From positions 1 to 64,000 of the forward strand of contig JAFVHP010000012.1 in assembly GCA_017474455.1 (NCBI GenBank): a stretch of 64,000 nucleotides of DNA, read 5' to 3'. The stretch comes from Lachnospiraceae bacterium (GTDB taxonomy: Bacteria; Bacillota; Clostridia; Lachnospirales; Lachnospiraceae). The notes beneath the pieces are model-generated. The model was not told where the DNA came from. It ran no database searches and was given only the letters and a program-made list of their open reading frames with translations. Positions 1 through 8,215 of the stretch are shown here, one piece after another (positions within the stretch are counted from its first letter, which is position 1; every line of letters starts with the position of its first letter). Both the position numbers and the translations under genes were made by a program.

Positions 1-26
1 GCCACATCCGTATTGATTACTTTCAT
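1..26 (-). CDS. 5' end of an unidentified protein (partial)
   Basis: Only the first eight codons plus two bases lie in the window: ATG at 26-24 reading MKVINTDV and running off the left edge. The start is supported by an AGGAG Shine-Dalgarno sequence nine bases upstream on the minus strand. The product cannot be identified from so few residues. It lies downstream of the 396-7940 gene group on the same strand, but a 370-bp gap with a large palindrome separates them, so it probably has its own promoter. Confidence 0.55.
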
Positions 27-82
27 ACCCTTTGTCTCCTCTTCTTCCTGTTTTTGCCTGTTGTTCCTGTTATTTCTCATTT

Positions 83-98
83 CTGACACATATGTCAG
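83..98. promoter_or_regulatory. 16-bp near-perfect palindrome, possible operator
   Basis: CTGACACATATGTCAG is a dyad with a single mismatched pair (outer arms CTGACA and TGTCAG are exact). It lies about 57 bases upstream of the partial gene starting at 26, where an operator would sit. No regulator gene is adjacent, so this is a positional inference only. Confidence 0.3.
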
Positions 99-214
99 TT
101 TTCGCTCTGATTTTCATTTAGGATTCGACCGGCACAGTCAGCATACCGATTCTGATTTACTATCTTGACTTTTTTCACCAATCTTTTATCCTGCTGTCTT
201 ATGCTGTCCGCAAT

Positions 215-365
215 CTGTATAAACAGCTGAAGACCTTATGCCGCCGCCGTTGTTTAAGCGTTGTAAAGGATCATCATACAGCCTTGGCTGTATGATGATC
301 CTGACGCTTTACGCAACGCGACGAGCGGCATCAGAGCGAGAGCGTGTCTGAAGCGTTTATACAAC
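215..365. repeat. Large imperfect palindromic element with a perfect 16-bp core hairpin
   Basis: The core is an exact inverted repeat: GGATCATCATACAGCC (268-283), a TT loop, then its complement (286-301). Outside it the arms still pair in pieces: GCGTTG with CAACGC, ATGCCGC with GCGGCAT, and TGTATAAAC (216-224) with GTTTATACA (355-363). The whole stretch can fold into one interrupted stem about 150 bases long. It occupies most of the 29-395 gap downstream of the NuoF-like gene. No T-run follows, so a plain Rho-independent terminator does not explain it; a MITE-like or REP-like element is possible. Nothing else was recognised in the gap beyond the small palindrome at 83-98. Confidence 0.7.
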
Positions 366-395
366 TTCAGGCAGCCTGAAGACCAGCCGATTCTT

Positions 396-1673
396 TTATC
401 TCCCGGGCCTTCTCAGTGTGCGGTGTCTTCTTGCGGCACCGGCACGGGCGCTGCTCCTGGATGCGCCGTCGTCTTCATCGTCGTCCGCATCCGCTGCGCC
501 TGCGGCAGCTGCCGCCGCGTTCTTGAGCCTGACGGCTGTCTCGGCATTTCTCGGGACCTTTCCTGCTGTCCTGACGATCGCGCCGTTCGGGCAGGCATCG
601 ATACACTTGCCGCAGCGTGTGCAGTCGAAGCTTTCGATGAGGGCTGTATAGCCGGGTTTGATCTCGATGCAGTCCACAGGGCAGACCTTCGCGCATTCTC
701 CGGCGCCCTGGCACTTCGCGGGATCGACGTAGATCTGCAGGAAGGCGAGGCATGCGCCGGCCTTACATTCTTTACGGCGGACGTGGGCCTCCGCTTCATC
801 GCGGAAGTATTCCATCATGGTCGTAACGGGCTTGCCGGCGTCGTCGCCGAGACTGCAGTTGCAGCTGACCAGCATGGCTTCGGCGATCTCCTGGGACATC
901 TCGAAGTTGGTCGTCTTGCCGCGGCCTGCCGCCACAGCGTCCATATTGACCTGCAGCTGGTACAGACCCTCTCTGCAGAAGGTGCACTTGCCGCAGCTCT
1001 TTTTGCGGAGGGAAAGGATCTCCTTCCTCGCGCGGTCAAGGATACAGTCTTTGCCGGTCAGGACGCGGATCACGCCGCTCCTGGAAGCAAGCTGCCCGAG
1101 CGTCACTGTTTCCAGCGCGCCGGCAGGGCAGAATGCGTGGTCAACGGCAATGCCCTTGATATCTTCGGGCACATCGCCCTGGCTCTCCAGGAATGCCTTT
1201 ACCGTCATTGCCGGATCGGCTTCCGCAAGGTCGCCGTCCCCGACAGCATACAGAGCCTTCGGTTCTTCGCCCGCAAGCTTTTCAGCGATGGCTGCAAGTT
1301 CCTCGAAGGAGACCAGGAGGTCCGAGCGGTGCTCGGTCTTGGTCACGAAATCGTCTTCTGTCAGCGTAAGGGCAAGGCCCGCCTTCTCGGCGGCTGCCTT
1401 GAGACCGTTGGCAACGGCTGCGTCAGCGACGCAGGGGCTTACGATCTCGGCCTTCTTAGCGCCTGTCAGGCAGGAAAGGGCGCACAGTCCGGCGATGATG
1501 CCGGCAGGATTCTTCGCAAGAAGGATATCCTTTCTGCGCTCCATATCGCTGTTGTAGAGTGCCGCTGTGATCGCACCGGCTTTCTCCCTCTTGCCGAGTT
1601 TTTCTTCCAGCGCTTCTTTTGTCAGTGCGGAAAGCTGCGCCAGGGCAGCTTCATTATTCATAAGCATACTCAT
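396..1673 (-). CDS. NuoF-like iron-sulfur protein with C-terminal ferredoxin domain, lacking an FMN/NADH domain
   Basis: A 425-residue protein. Residues 226-275 match the NuoF NADH_4Fe-4S region (C227, C230, C233 and a Cys at 271/273). Residues 318-370 form a two-cluster ferredoxin domain. The second cluster has a normal set (C351, C354, C357, C361). In the first, the second cysteine is Ala324 (CQGAGEC), and the pattern resembles 7Fe ferredoxins, suggesting a [3Fe-4S] cluster. The Gly-rich NADH/FMN-binding segment of true NuoF is not visible in residues 1-200. The tail is Ala/Asp-rich then Arg-rich. Its ATG overlaps the stop of the preceding NuoG-like gene (ATGA), so the two are probably translationally coupled partners. 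Likely role: electron transfer subunit in the cytoplasm; substrate unknown. Confidence 0.8.
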   Translation of the reverse strand: MSMLMNNEAALAQLSALTKEALEEKLGKREKAGAITAALYNSDMERRKDILLAKNPAGIIAGLCALSCLTGAKKAEIVSPCVADAAVANGLKAAAEKAGLALTLTEDDFVTKTEHRSDLLVSFEELAAIAEKLAGEEPKALYAVGDGDLAEADPAMTVKAFLESQGDVPEDIKGIAVDHAFCPAGALETVTLGQLASRSGVIRVLTGKDCILDRARKEILSLRKKSCGKCTFCREGLYQLQVNMDAVAAGRGKTTNFEMSQEIAEAMLVSCNCSLGDDAGKPVTTMMEYFRDEAEAHVRRKECKAGACLAFLQIYVDPAKCQGAGECAKVCPVDCIEIKPGYTALIESFDCTRCGKCIDACPNGAIVRTAGKVPRNAETAVRLKNAAAAAAGAADADDDEDDGASRSSARAGAARRHRTLRRPGR

Positions 1674-3802
1674 ATGGCAGCCTCCTCCTTTGCATCATTT
1701 GAATAATCGCTCCAAAGCCTGTGGCCGGTAATGCCGAACCGCAGATCGCACTGCAGGCAGCGTCTGGACTCGCCGCAGATCTCCGCGTCGCAAATGCCGG
1801 TGCTGATCGGCCTGAAGTCGTGGTCGCGTTCTTCGGCAGCGATGAATTCTTCTTCGCTGCGTTCAAGATAACCGAAGCCGTCGATGTGGCCGATCCACTG
1901 GTCAGCCGTATCGGCCGGCGCGAGGGTCTCGGTGATGTCGCCGTCGCCGCCCAGATACTTATCGATCTCGATTGCTGCGTCGCGTCCCGAAGCCACCGCC
2001 TTGATGACGGTCTGTGTGCCGTAGACTGCGTCGCCGGCTGCGAAGATGCCGGGCACGCTGGTGGCAAGGCTTCCTTCGGTGGGAGTGGCGATGCTGTTGC
2101 CGCGGCCCCTCTCAAGTCCGGAATCCTCCGCCAGATCGATCCTCTGGCCGACTGCGAAGATAACGGTGTCGCACTCGATGACGTGCTCGGAATTTTCTTC
2201 CTTGACCGTCACCGCGCGCCTGTTTTCATCGAAATAGAACTTCTCGACGTTGGAGAACTGTACGCCGCAGACATGGCCGTTTCCGTCGTCCAGGATCTGG
2301 TCGAAGGTCTGTCCGGGATGGACGTGGACGCCTTCTTCCGTGGCCTGTTCGATCTCTTCGTCGTCCGCCAGCATGACTTCCCTCTTCTCCAGGCAGGCCA
2401 GGTGCACTTCTTCCGCGCCGAGCCTGACGGCCGAACGGGCGCAGTCAAAGGCAACGTTGCCGCCGCCGAGGATCACGACCTTCTTGCCCATGCCGGTCTC
2501 TTCGCCCATGGATGCCTGGCGGAGGAAGGTGGCATTGACAAGGATGCCGTCAAGGTCGCTGCCGGGGATCGGAAGGATAACGCCTTTGTGGGTGCCTACC
2601 GCTACCAGGACAGCATCGAATTCGGAGAGGAGCTCGGCCGGATGGTCGACCCTCACGCCGGTCTCGACCTTAACGTCAGCCAGCGAAAGGAAGCCCGCTT
2701 CCTTTTCGACCACATCCCTGGGCAGACGGTAGCTCGGGATGCCGTAATGCATCTGGCCGCCGAGTGCCGGGTACTGTTCCTTTAATGTTACGCTGTGTCC
2801 CTGCTTGCCCAGGTAATAAGCCGCTGTCATGCCGGCAGGACCGCCGCCGATGACGCAGACCTTCTTGCCGGTCGCGGGGAGCTTTTTGATCTTGTTCATC
2901 CAGAGCGAGTTGTCCGTGTGCTCCGCGGTGTAGCGCTTGATGTTGCGGATGGATACGGGCTCGTTGACCTCGCCGCGGCGGCACTTGCCTTCGCATGCCC
3001 TGGTGCAGACTCTGCCGAGGCACTCGGGGAAAGGAAGCTTCTCGTGGATGACCGCGGTCGCCTCGGCATATTTGCCCTGGCGGACATAACGGATATAACG
3101 GGGTATATCGGTATGGACCGGGCAGGTGGCCTGGCACGGGATCAGCGTATCGCGTTTCTCGATGGGCGTGTAGTTCATAGCATCGCGGATCGTGCCGGTC
3201 GGGCAGACTTCCGCACAGGCGCCGCAGAAGCGGCAGTCGGCATCCTTGAGCAGTTTGTCATGCAGTGTGCCGACATATGTCTCCAGTTCCTTCTTATTGT
3301 ACTGAAGGACTCCGACGCCCCTCAACTCGCCGCAGGCTCTGACACAGCGGCCGCACATGACGCAGCGGTTCATGTCGTGTATGATGAGCGGGTTCTCCTC
3401 GTTCATCTTGAAGCCTTTGACGCGGCGGTTCATACGTGTCGCGGACACGTTCATGTACTGGATCAGAGTCTGCATCTCGCACTGTCCGTACTTGGGACAG
3501 GTCGAGCAGTCCTCCGGGTGGGCAGCCAGGATCAGTTCCATCGACAGGTTGCGCAGATGGCTGATCTGGTCGCTCTTGGTCCTGATGACCATTCCGTCCT
3601 TTGCTTCCAGTTTGCAGGAAGGCGTTACGCCGTCCTCGCCTTCCACCTCGACGATGCAGAGGCGGCAGCTCCCGAGCTCAGGAAGGTCGGGATGATGGCA
3701 AAGGTGCGGAATGTAGATGCCGTTCTGCAGCGCGGCCTCGAGGACATTCATGCCCTCTTCGACCTGAAGCGTCCGGTCATCTATTTTGATTGTTACGCTC
3801 AT
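1670..3802 (-). CDS. NuoG N-terminal domain fused to a GltD/NfnB-like FAD-dependent oxidoreductase
   Basis: A 710-residue modular redox protein. Residues 1-75 are a [2Fe-2S] ferredoxin (C35, C46, C49, C63). Residues 90-110 carry the NuoG His-Cys3 cluster (H95, C99, C102, C108). Residues 145-200 hold two [4Fe-4S] motifs (C146-C156, C189-C199). From about 215 onward it resembles the glutamate synthase small subunit: a Cys-rich entry segment, an FAD dinucleotide fold (GGGPAG) and a second NAD(P) fold (GGGNVA). It should move electrons between NAD(P)H and iron-sulfur partners, with the NuoF-like protein as neighbour subunit. Bifurcation is possible but unproven. It lies 19 bases downstream of the phosphotransacetylase gene in the same orientation. 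Confidence 0.88.
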   Translation of the reverse strand: MSVTIKIDDRTLQVEEGMNVLEAALQNGIYIPHLCHHPDLPELGSCRLCIVEVEGEDGVTPSCKLEAKDGMVIRTKSDQISHLRNLSMELILAAHPEDCSTCPKYGQCEMQTLIQYMNVSATRMNRRVKGFKMNEENPLIIHDMNRCVMCGRCVRACGELRGVGVLQYNKKELETYVGTLHDKLLKDADCRFCGACAEVCPTGTIRDAMNYTPIEKRDTLIPCQATCPVHTDIPRYIRYVRQGKYAEATAVIHEKLPFPECLGRVCTRACEGKCRRGEVNEPVSIRNIKRYTAEHTDNSLWMNKIKKLPATGKKVCVIGGGPAGMTAAYYLGKQGHSVTLKEQYPALGGQMHYGIPSYRLPRDVVEKEAGFLSLADVKVETGVRVDHPAELLSEFDAVLVAVGTHKGVILPIPGSDLDGILVNATFLRQASMGEETGMGKKVVILGGGNVAFDCARSAVRLGAEEVHLACLEKREVMLADDEEIEQATEEGVHVHPGQTFDQILDDGNGHVCGVQFSNVEKFYFDENRRAVTVKEENSEHVIECDTVIFAVGQRIDLAEDSGLERGRGNSIATPTEGSLATSVPGIFAAGDAVYGTQTVIKAVASGRDAAIEIDKYLGGDGDITETLAPADTADQWIGHIDGFGYLERSEEEFIAAEERDHDFRPISTGICDAEICGESRRCLQCDLRFGITGHRLWSDYSNDAKEEAAI

Positions 3803-3821
3803 AAATCCCCCCTTAATACTG

Positions 3822-4826
3822 TCACATGGATCCCGCGCTTCTGACGGCGGAGATCACGATGTTGCCCTTGATCTCGGAGACCGGGGCCCCTCTGGAGCAG
3901 TCGCAGACTATGCTGGCGAAGCCCTGGAGCATCGGTCCGTACGCGTCGGCGTGGCCGAACTGCTGGATCAGCTTGACGGCGACGTTGCCAACGTTGAGGT
4001 CGGGCCAGATGATGACATTGGCTTTTCCTGCCACGCGGCTCTCTCTCTTGACCTTCTTGGCAGCAACCTCCGGAGAAATGGCGGAGTCAAACTGGAACTC
4101 GCCGTCGATGGCCAGGTCGGGTCTCTTTTCATTGGCTATCTGGACAGCTTTCACGACCTTGTCGACCAGTTCGCCGGAACCGGAGCCCAGTGTGGAATAG
4201 CTGACCAGGGCGCAGCGGGGTTCCCAGTCGAGAAGGGAACTGACCGTATCGCACGCGGAAATGGCGATGTCCGCCAGCTGTTCCGACGTGGGGTTGGTGC
4301 AGACCGCGCTGTCGCCGAAGGCCAGGAGCTGGCCTTCACTTCCCTGAAATTCGGGAATGTAGCCGAGGCCGATACTGGAGATCGTGCTGATGCCGGGCTT
4401 AAGGCCGATGATCATCTGGCCGGCCAGAAGCACGTCGCCGGTCGTGTTGTCGATGCCGGCAAAGGTAACGCCGACGTCGCCGACCTTCTGCATGACCATC
4501 GCGAAGTACAGCGGATCGGTCATACGGCGGCGGAGGGATTTCTCCTTCGGAACAGTATCATCGCGCGCCACATAGCGGGCGATGAGGTCTTCCTTGTAAG
4601 CCTCGTCGTTGATGTCCACAAAAGTAAATACCGAAGCGTCGTACCCGCGCTCCGCAGCGAGAGCCTTCAGCTCTTCCGCATTTCCTACGAGGACGGGGAT
4701 GATGTATCCGTCTTTACCGCACTCGTACGATGCCTGCATCATCTTCTCGTTGGTCGCTTCCGGAAAAGCGATCTTCTGAGGATTCTGCTTTGCTTTTTCG
4801 TAGATCCTGTCAAGTACGCTCATCAC
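3822..4826 (-). CDS. pta: Phosphate acetyl/butyryltransferase family protein
   Basis: A 334-residue protein aligning over its full length with phosphotransacetylases: the N-terminal KIAFPEA segment, the central GVTFAGIDNTTGDV region and the C-terminal VIIWPDLNVGN and GFASIVCDCSRGAPVSEI segments. The family converts acyl-CoA plus phosphate to acyl phosphate and CoA in the cytoplasm. Its start overlaps the stop of the acyl carrier protein gene by 4 bases, an unusual partner for Pta. It sits downstream of a thiolase and DUF35 protein, which suggests a role in this pathway, possibly with an acyl-ACP or a non-acetyl substrate. No acetate kinase gene is in the window. Confidence 0.85.
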   Translation of the reverse strand: MMSVLDRIYEKAKQNPQKIAFPEATNEKMMQASYECGKDGYIIPVLVGNAEELKALAAERGYDASVFTFVDINDEAYKEDLIARYVARDDTVPKEKSLRRRMTDPLYFAMVMQKVGDVGVTFAGIDNTTGDVLLAGQMIIGLKPGISTISSIGLGYIPEFQGSEGQLLAFGDSAVCTNPTSEQLADIAISACDTVSSLLDWEPRCALVSYSTLGSGSGELVDKVVKAVQIANEKRPDLAIDGEFQFDSAISPEVAAKKVKRESRVAGKANVIIWPDLNVGNVAVKLIQQFGHADAYGPMLQGFASIVCDCSRGAPVSEIKGNIVISAVRSAGSM

Positions 4827-5068
4827 ATTTCCTTTTCTACTTCATCGACGAGTTCGCCGACGGTTGCACATGCTGCTGCGTCCTGCAGAGCGATCATCGC
4901 ATCCAGTTCATTTTCGATCTCGGCTACGAGGGCCACCATCTGTACGGAAGCGCCGCCGAGGTCATCCTTAAAGCTGGTATCCACTGTGATTTCCAGCGGG
5001 TCCTTGCCATAAGAGATCGCAACCAGTTCACATACCTTCTGTTCCAGTTCCTGTCTGTCCATTTTCAT
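4823..5068 (-). CDS. Acyl carrier protein-like
   Basis: An 81-residue acidic protein with the four-helix ACP pattern. The phosphopantetheine serine is probably Ser41, in DLGGASVQMV, where standard ACPs have DSL. The Asp before the serine is replaced by Ala, as in some dedicated carrier proteins outside the main fatty acid pathway. An ATG preceded by AAAGGAGAATGAAA supports the start. It is coupled to the phosphotransacetylase by a 4-base overlap and lies 54 bases after the DUF35 gene. It likely carries an acyl intermediate made or cleaved by the neighbouring thiolase. The holo-ACP synthase would have to be supplied from elsewhere. Confidence 0.8.
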   Translation of the reverse strand: MKMDRQELEQKVCELVAISYGKDPLEITVDTSFKDDLGGASVQMVALVAEIENELDAMIALQDAAACATVGELVDEVEKEM

Positions 5069-5122
5069 TCTCCTTTAATGTAGTAATTACTGTTCCGAAT
5101 CCACGGGTTATCGTTTCGGGAA

Positions 5123-5542
5123 TTATTCTTCTTCCACGTAGTCGAATACGACTGTCTTGTAACCGTCCCTCTGGTAGATGGCGGCCTTGCAGTTCACGGG
5201 CAGCATCTTCTTTTCGAGGATCTCGTCCCTTTTCTTCTTGTTGATGCCGCGGACGACCGCGTTGAAGCGGGCGCCCTCTTCCAGCTCGACTTCACCGTAG
5301 CAGTACTTGCCGAGGGCCTTGTATTCGGGCTTCATGGAAAGCGGGGCGGGCATGACCATGGAGTGGAGTTTTGCCTTTCCGCTGATCTCTATCCATTCCA
5401 TATCCCAGCAGCCGCACTTGTTGCAGGCATATACGGGCGGAAATTCCACATTGCCGCACTTAGTGCACTTTTTAGCGGTGATCTTTCCTTCTTCCAGATT
5501 CTCATAAAATGTCTGAACGACTTTTTCAAGTTTGATACTCAT
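5123..5542 (-). CDS. DUF35 / zinc-ribbon OB-fold protein (thiolase partner)
   Basis: A 139-residue protein with an N-terminal rubredoxin-like zinc ribbon (CTKCG and CNKCG) and a C-terminal OB-fold, the standard DUF35 architecture. Proteins of this family form complexes with thiolase-like enzymes and bridge the CoA or acyl substrate, as in archaeal HMG-CoA synthase/thiolase complexes and PhlB of the PhlACB acyltransferase. The start at 5542 (MSIKLEK) is chosen over an in-frame ATG 24 bases upstream because AAGGAG lies nine bases before it. It follows the thiolase gene directly, so the two probably act as one enzyme. Confidence 0.85.
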   Translation of the reverse strand: MSIKLEKVVQTFYENLEEGKITAKKCTKCGNVEFPPVYACNKCGCWDMEWIEISGKAKLHSMVMPAPLSMKPEYKALGKYCYGEVELEEGARFNAVVRGINKKKRDEILEKKMLPVNCKAAIYQRDGYKTVVFDYVEEE

Positions 5543-5593
5543 TAATTTATTCTCCTTCCCGACCATCAGTCTGACGTGTTTCCCTGCTGAAAG

Positions 5594-6898
5594 TCAGTCT
5601 TTCGTGCGGATGATGTAGGTGCAGATGTTCTGCGCGCCGCCGTAGCCTCTGAGCATGGCGGTCTTCGCTTCGAACTTCACCTGGCCTTCGCCTGCTTCGC
5701 CGCGCATCTGGCGTACGCATTCATACAGGTCAGCCAGTCCGGACGCCGCATGAGCGTGTCCGAAGGAAGTACGGCCGCCGTTGGTGTTGATCGGCTTGTC
5801 GCCGTCATAAGCGGTACGCTGGTCGCAGACATATTTCCAGCCTTCTCCGTAGGGCAGGTAGCCTGCGATCTCGGCGGAGACGAGGTGGGAAGTAATGATA
5901 AAGTCGTTCGAATAGAACAGGTCGATCTCTTCGGGCTTTACGCCGGTCACTTCATAAACCTGGCGGACAGCTTCTTCCGTAGCGGTCACTTCGAAGTGAG
6001 GTGTGGTGGCTTCGCAGGCCGCGCAGCCGACGCCCAGGACTTCGATGGGCTTGTGGCTCTTGTTGCCCATGTACTTGTCGACCATATCCGTCGCGCAGAC
6101 GATGACAGCCGCGGCGCCGTCGCACTTGAGCTCGATCGCGCCCGCGCGCAGGAAGTCACCCATCTTGGGATTGTAGGGCGACCTCATATAATCCATAACA
6201 TTGTCAAAGCCTTTTTCCTTCGCGAGCTCTTCGTACGTTGTGCGCTCGATGGCGAGCGGGTTGACGGAGGCGTTGCGGCGGTTGTTGATGCACATCCAGT
6301 TCAGGGTATCGTCCATATCCTGGTCCGTGATGCCCCTGGTCCTCTTGTACCATTCGGCGGCGTCATCATAGATGAGTTCCTGTCCTGCCATGAAGCTCCT
6401 GGTGTAGTTCCTGTCATACAGCCAGGCAGTTGTGGCAAGGAAGCGGTCCATCGTCATCTTTTCACGTTTGTAGGGATGGTTCGGAACGGCAACGCCGTCA
6501 CCGAATTCAACGCAGCCCGAGAGTACGCAGTTGTATTTGCCGCTGGCAACCGCGTTTACGGCTTCTTCTATCGCATAATAGCCTGTGCAGCAGGCTTCGG
6601 AATGATGGATGGAAGCTTTTCCCTTCATGCCGAACCAGTTCGCGATCTGGATATTCGGTGTAAGGTAGTTGGAGCCGTTCAAGGGGCTGGCTTCGCCGTG
6701 GAAATAGAAGTCTACGTCCCTCGGGCTCACTCCGGCATCTTCCATTGCCTTAAGGGCTGCATAGCCGAACAGTTCGCCTTCTGTAAGGCCGTTAGTCTCT
6801 TCGCGGTCTACCGTATACATGAAGGGCGTGCAGCCGACACCGATGATCGACACGCTTCTCATATAAGGATTGACCTTTGTCTGATTCATGATCGCCAT
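5594..6898 (-). CDS. Thiolase-superfamily acyltransferase (SCP-x/PhlC-like)
   Basis: A 434-residue thiolase fold. The nucleophile is most likely Cys103 in SEACCTG, aligned on the C-x-[ST]-G pattern. Near the C terminus, GRTSFGHAHAASGL matches the GGxxxxGHPxGATG motif with the catalytic His, and the oxyanion Asn-Gly segment (NTNGG) precedes it. The family makes or cleaves beta-keto acyl thioesters. The long insertion between residues 130 and 250 and the adjacent DUF35 gene place it with SCP-x/archaeal/PhlC-type thiolases rather than AtoB/FadA. Linkage to an ACP and a Pta suggests thiolytic cleavage or acyl transfer ending in an acyl phosphate; the substrate is unknown. Confidence 0.85.
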   Translation of the reverse strand: MAIMNQTKVNPYMRSVSIIGVGCTPFMYTVDREETNGLTEGELFGYAALKAMEDAGVSPRDVDFYFHGEASPLNGSNYLTPNIQIANWFGMKGKASIHHSEACCTGYYAIEEAVNAVASGKYNCVLSGCVEFGDGVAVPNHPYKREKMTMDRFLATTAWLYDRNYTRSFMAGQELIYDDAAEWYKRTRGITDQDMDDTLNWMCINNRRNASVNPLAIERTTYEELAKEKGFDNVMDYMRSPYNPKMGDFLRAGAIELKCDGAAAVIVCATDMVDKYMGNKSHKPIEVLGVGCAACEATTPHFEVTATEEAVRQVYEVTGVKPEEIDLFYSNDFIITSHLVSAEIAGYLPYGEGWKYVCDQRTAYDGDKPINTNGGRTSFGHAHAASGLADLYECVRQMRGEAGEGQVKFEAKTAMLRGYGGAQNICTYIIRTKD

Positions 6899-6992
6899 TC
6901 TTTTTCGTTCCTTTCCCTGATCTTTGAATGATCTTATTACTGCGGCTCCGGTCGCCCGGATCTATTCTGAATAAAGGTATGTACTATGCTGG

Positions 6993-7940
6993 TCAGTCTA
7001 TGCCCCTGAATACCTTATTCACATATTTCATCTTGCGCTTCTGCGCTTCGGCGACGGTCTCGGGATTCATGAAGAATCCACCCTGGGTCTCGCCGATCTC
7101 GTCGAGGTGCAGTGCCCTGCCCGCGACGGTGGTCCTGTCTTTATACAGACCGTCCTTCTGGATCACGAATTTCCATTTGCCGTCTTCGGTCTTTTCGAGC
7201 GTGCCGCCCGCGCCGCAGACCTGGCATTCGATCGGATAATAAACGCCGTCCCACTGCTTCTCGCCCAGGACGAGCGCGTTGCTGTGGCAGTTCGGGCACC
7301 AGCCCATATCCGGATCGCCAAGCCATTTCCGCTCTTCGGGCGGTGTGGCGACCGCCTGCATGATATGCTCGCCCATTGCCCTGGCCTTCGCGAACAGTTC
7401 GTCGTTCAGGACGGCCTGCGCCGGTGCCGGGACCCTCGTCGCCAGCAGCATATCGATGACTTTGAAGTCCGTCGTGAACATCGTGGCCTGCAGGCCTTCC
7501 AGCGCCATGGACTGCCAGGAGCGCGTGGATCCGCCGACGGAGATCAGTCCTGCGACGCGGTCCTTGTGCTCTATGGCACCGATCGTTTCAAGAAATGAAG
7601 TTTCATATGCAAGAGAGCGCTGCGCGAATCTTAAATAATTCGCGGCAGGCATCAGATCGTATGTCGGAACTGAATAGATCACGGCGTCCTGCTGCAGCAT
7701 GACATCCATGATCTTCTTTTTGTCGTCCTTGCTGTCCAGGACACAGCCGACATTCTTGCCCTGCGACATGCCGATCGTACAGGCGGTGCAGCCTGTACAG
7801 TCAAGGATATTGTAATCCCTGAGATTGATCATTATGACTTCCGCGCCTGCTTCTTCGCACGCCATGAGCGCTTCCTTCAAAAGCAGCTCGCTGTTGCTGT
7901 CCTTGCGGCCGGCAGCCAGTCCCATTACTTTATAAGCCAT
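6993..7940 (-). CDS. NADPH-dependent FMN reductase-like flavoprotein with a zinc ribbon
   Basis: A 315-residue protein. Residues 1-150 form a flavodoxin-like fold (GLAAGRKDSNSE phosphate loop) with an iron-sulfur-flavoprotein-like CTGCTAC segment, and YSVPTY in the flavin-contact loop. Residues about 215-255 form an added four-Cys ribbon (CPNC, then CQVCG), which is unusual for this family. It is the first gene of the 7940-to-396 unit, reading into the thiolase after a 94-bp gap, and has a GGGGGA ribosome site. It probably reduces a pathway intermediate or shuttles electrons from the NuoFG-like proteins; the substrate is not evident. Confidence 0.78.
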   Translation of the reverse strand: MAYKVMGLAAGRKDSNSELLLKEALMACEEAGAEVIMINLRDYNILDCTGCTACTIGMSQGKNVGCVLDSKDDKKKIMDVMLQQDAVIYSVPTYDLMPAANYLRFAQRSLAYETSFLETIGAIEHKDRVAGLISVGGSTRSWQSMALEGLQATMFTTDFKVIDMLLATRVPAPAQAVLNDELFAKARAMGEHIMQAVATPPEERKWLGDPDMGWCPNCHSNALVLGEKQWDGVYYPIECQVCGAGGTLEKTEDGKWKFVIQKDGLYKDRTTVAGRALHLDEIGETQGGFFMNPETVAEAQKRKMKYVNKVFRGID

Positions 7941-8049
7941 CCGAATCCCCCTTTTTATGATCTTTCTTTATATGCACTAAGCACAGTGCGCACACCATAA
8001 TTTTATCATTATTGAGCATATTGCACTACTGTATATGTGGCGAATTTTG

Positions 8050-8104
8050 GGCAGTCCGGGTGTTTTGATAACACTTTTCCTGTCCTTTTCCTGTCCGGAC
8101 TGCC
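8050..8104. promoter_or_regulatory. Long inverted repeat between divergent genes
   Basis: GGCAGTCCGG (8050-8059) and its exact complement CCGGACTGCC (8095-8104) flank a 35-base spacer. The spacer contains GTGTTTTGATAACAC and a doubled TTTTCCTGTCC. It lies midway between the divergently transcribed flavoprotein and SnoaL-like genes, so it could be a shared operator or an RNA stem in either leader. Confidence 0.45.
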
Positions 8105-8124
8105 GGCTGGGTGCATTGCCGTGA

Positions 8125-8153
8125 TTGATTCCTTTGCCCGGGAATAGGATAAT
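8125..8153 (+). promoter_or_regulatory. Sigma-A-type promoter for the SnoaL-like gene
   Basis: TTGATT (8125-8130), a 17-bp spacer and GATAAT (8148-8153) match housekeeping promoter hexamers at 4 and 5 of 6 positions. The predicted start lies about 55 bases before the ATG at 8216. Confidence 0.55.
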
Positions 8154-8215
8154 AGATATGCATTTAGTTATGCGGGGTATCAGGCAACTGTTTTCGAGAT
8201 CCCAAGGAGGATGAA

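Noticed and set aside
423-1706. Long open frame on the plus strand opposite the NuoF-like gene (427 codons)
   Set aside because: It mirrors the codon bias of the minus-strand gene, has no ribosome site and no recognisable domain; the minus-strand product has clear cluster motifs.
2795-3844. Long plus-strand open frame opposite the NuoG-like gene
   Set aside because: Same shadow effect in GC-rich coding DNA; no motif or start signal.
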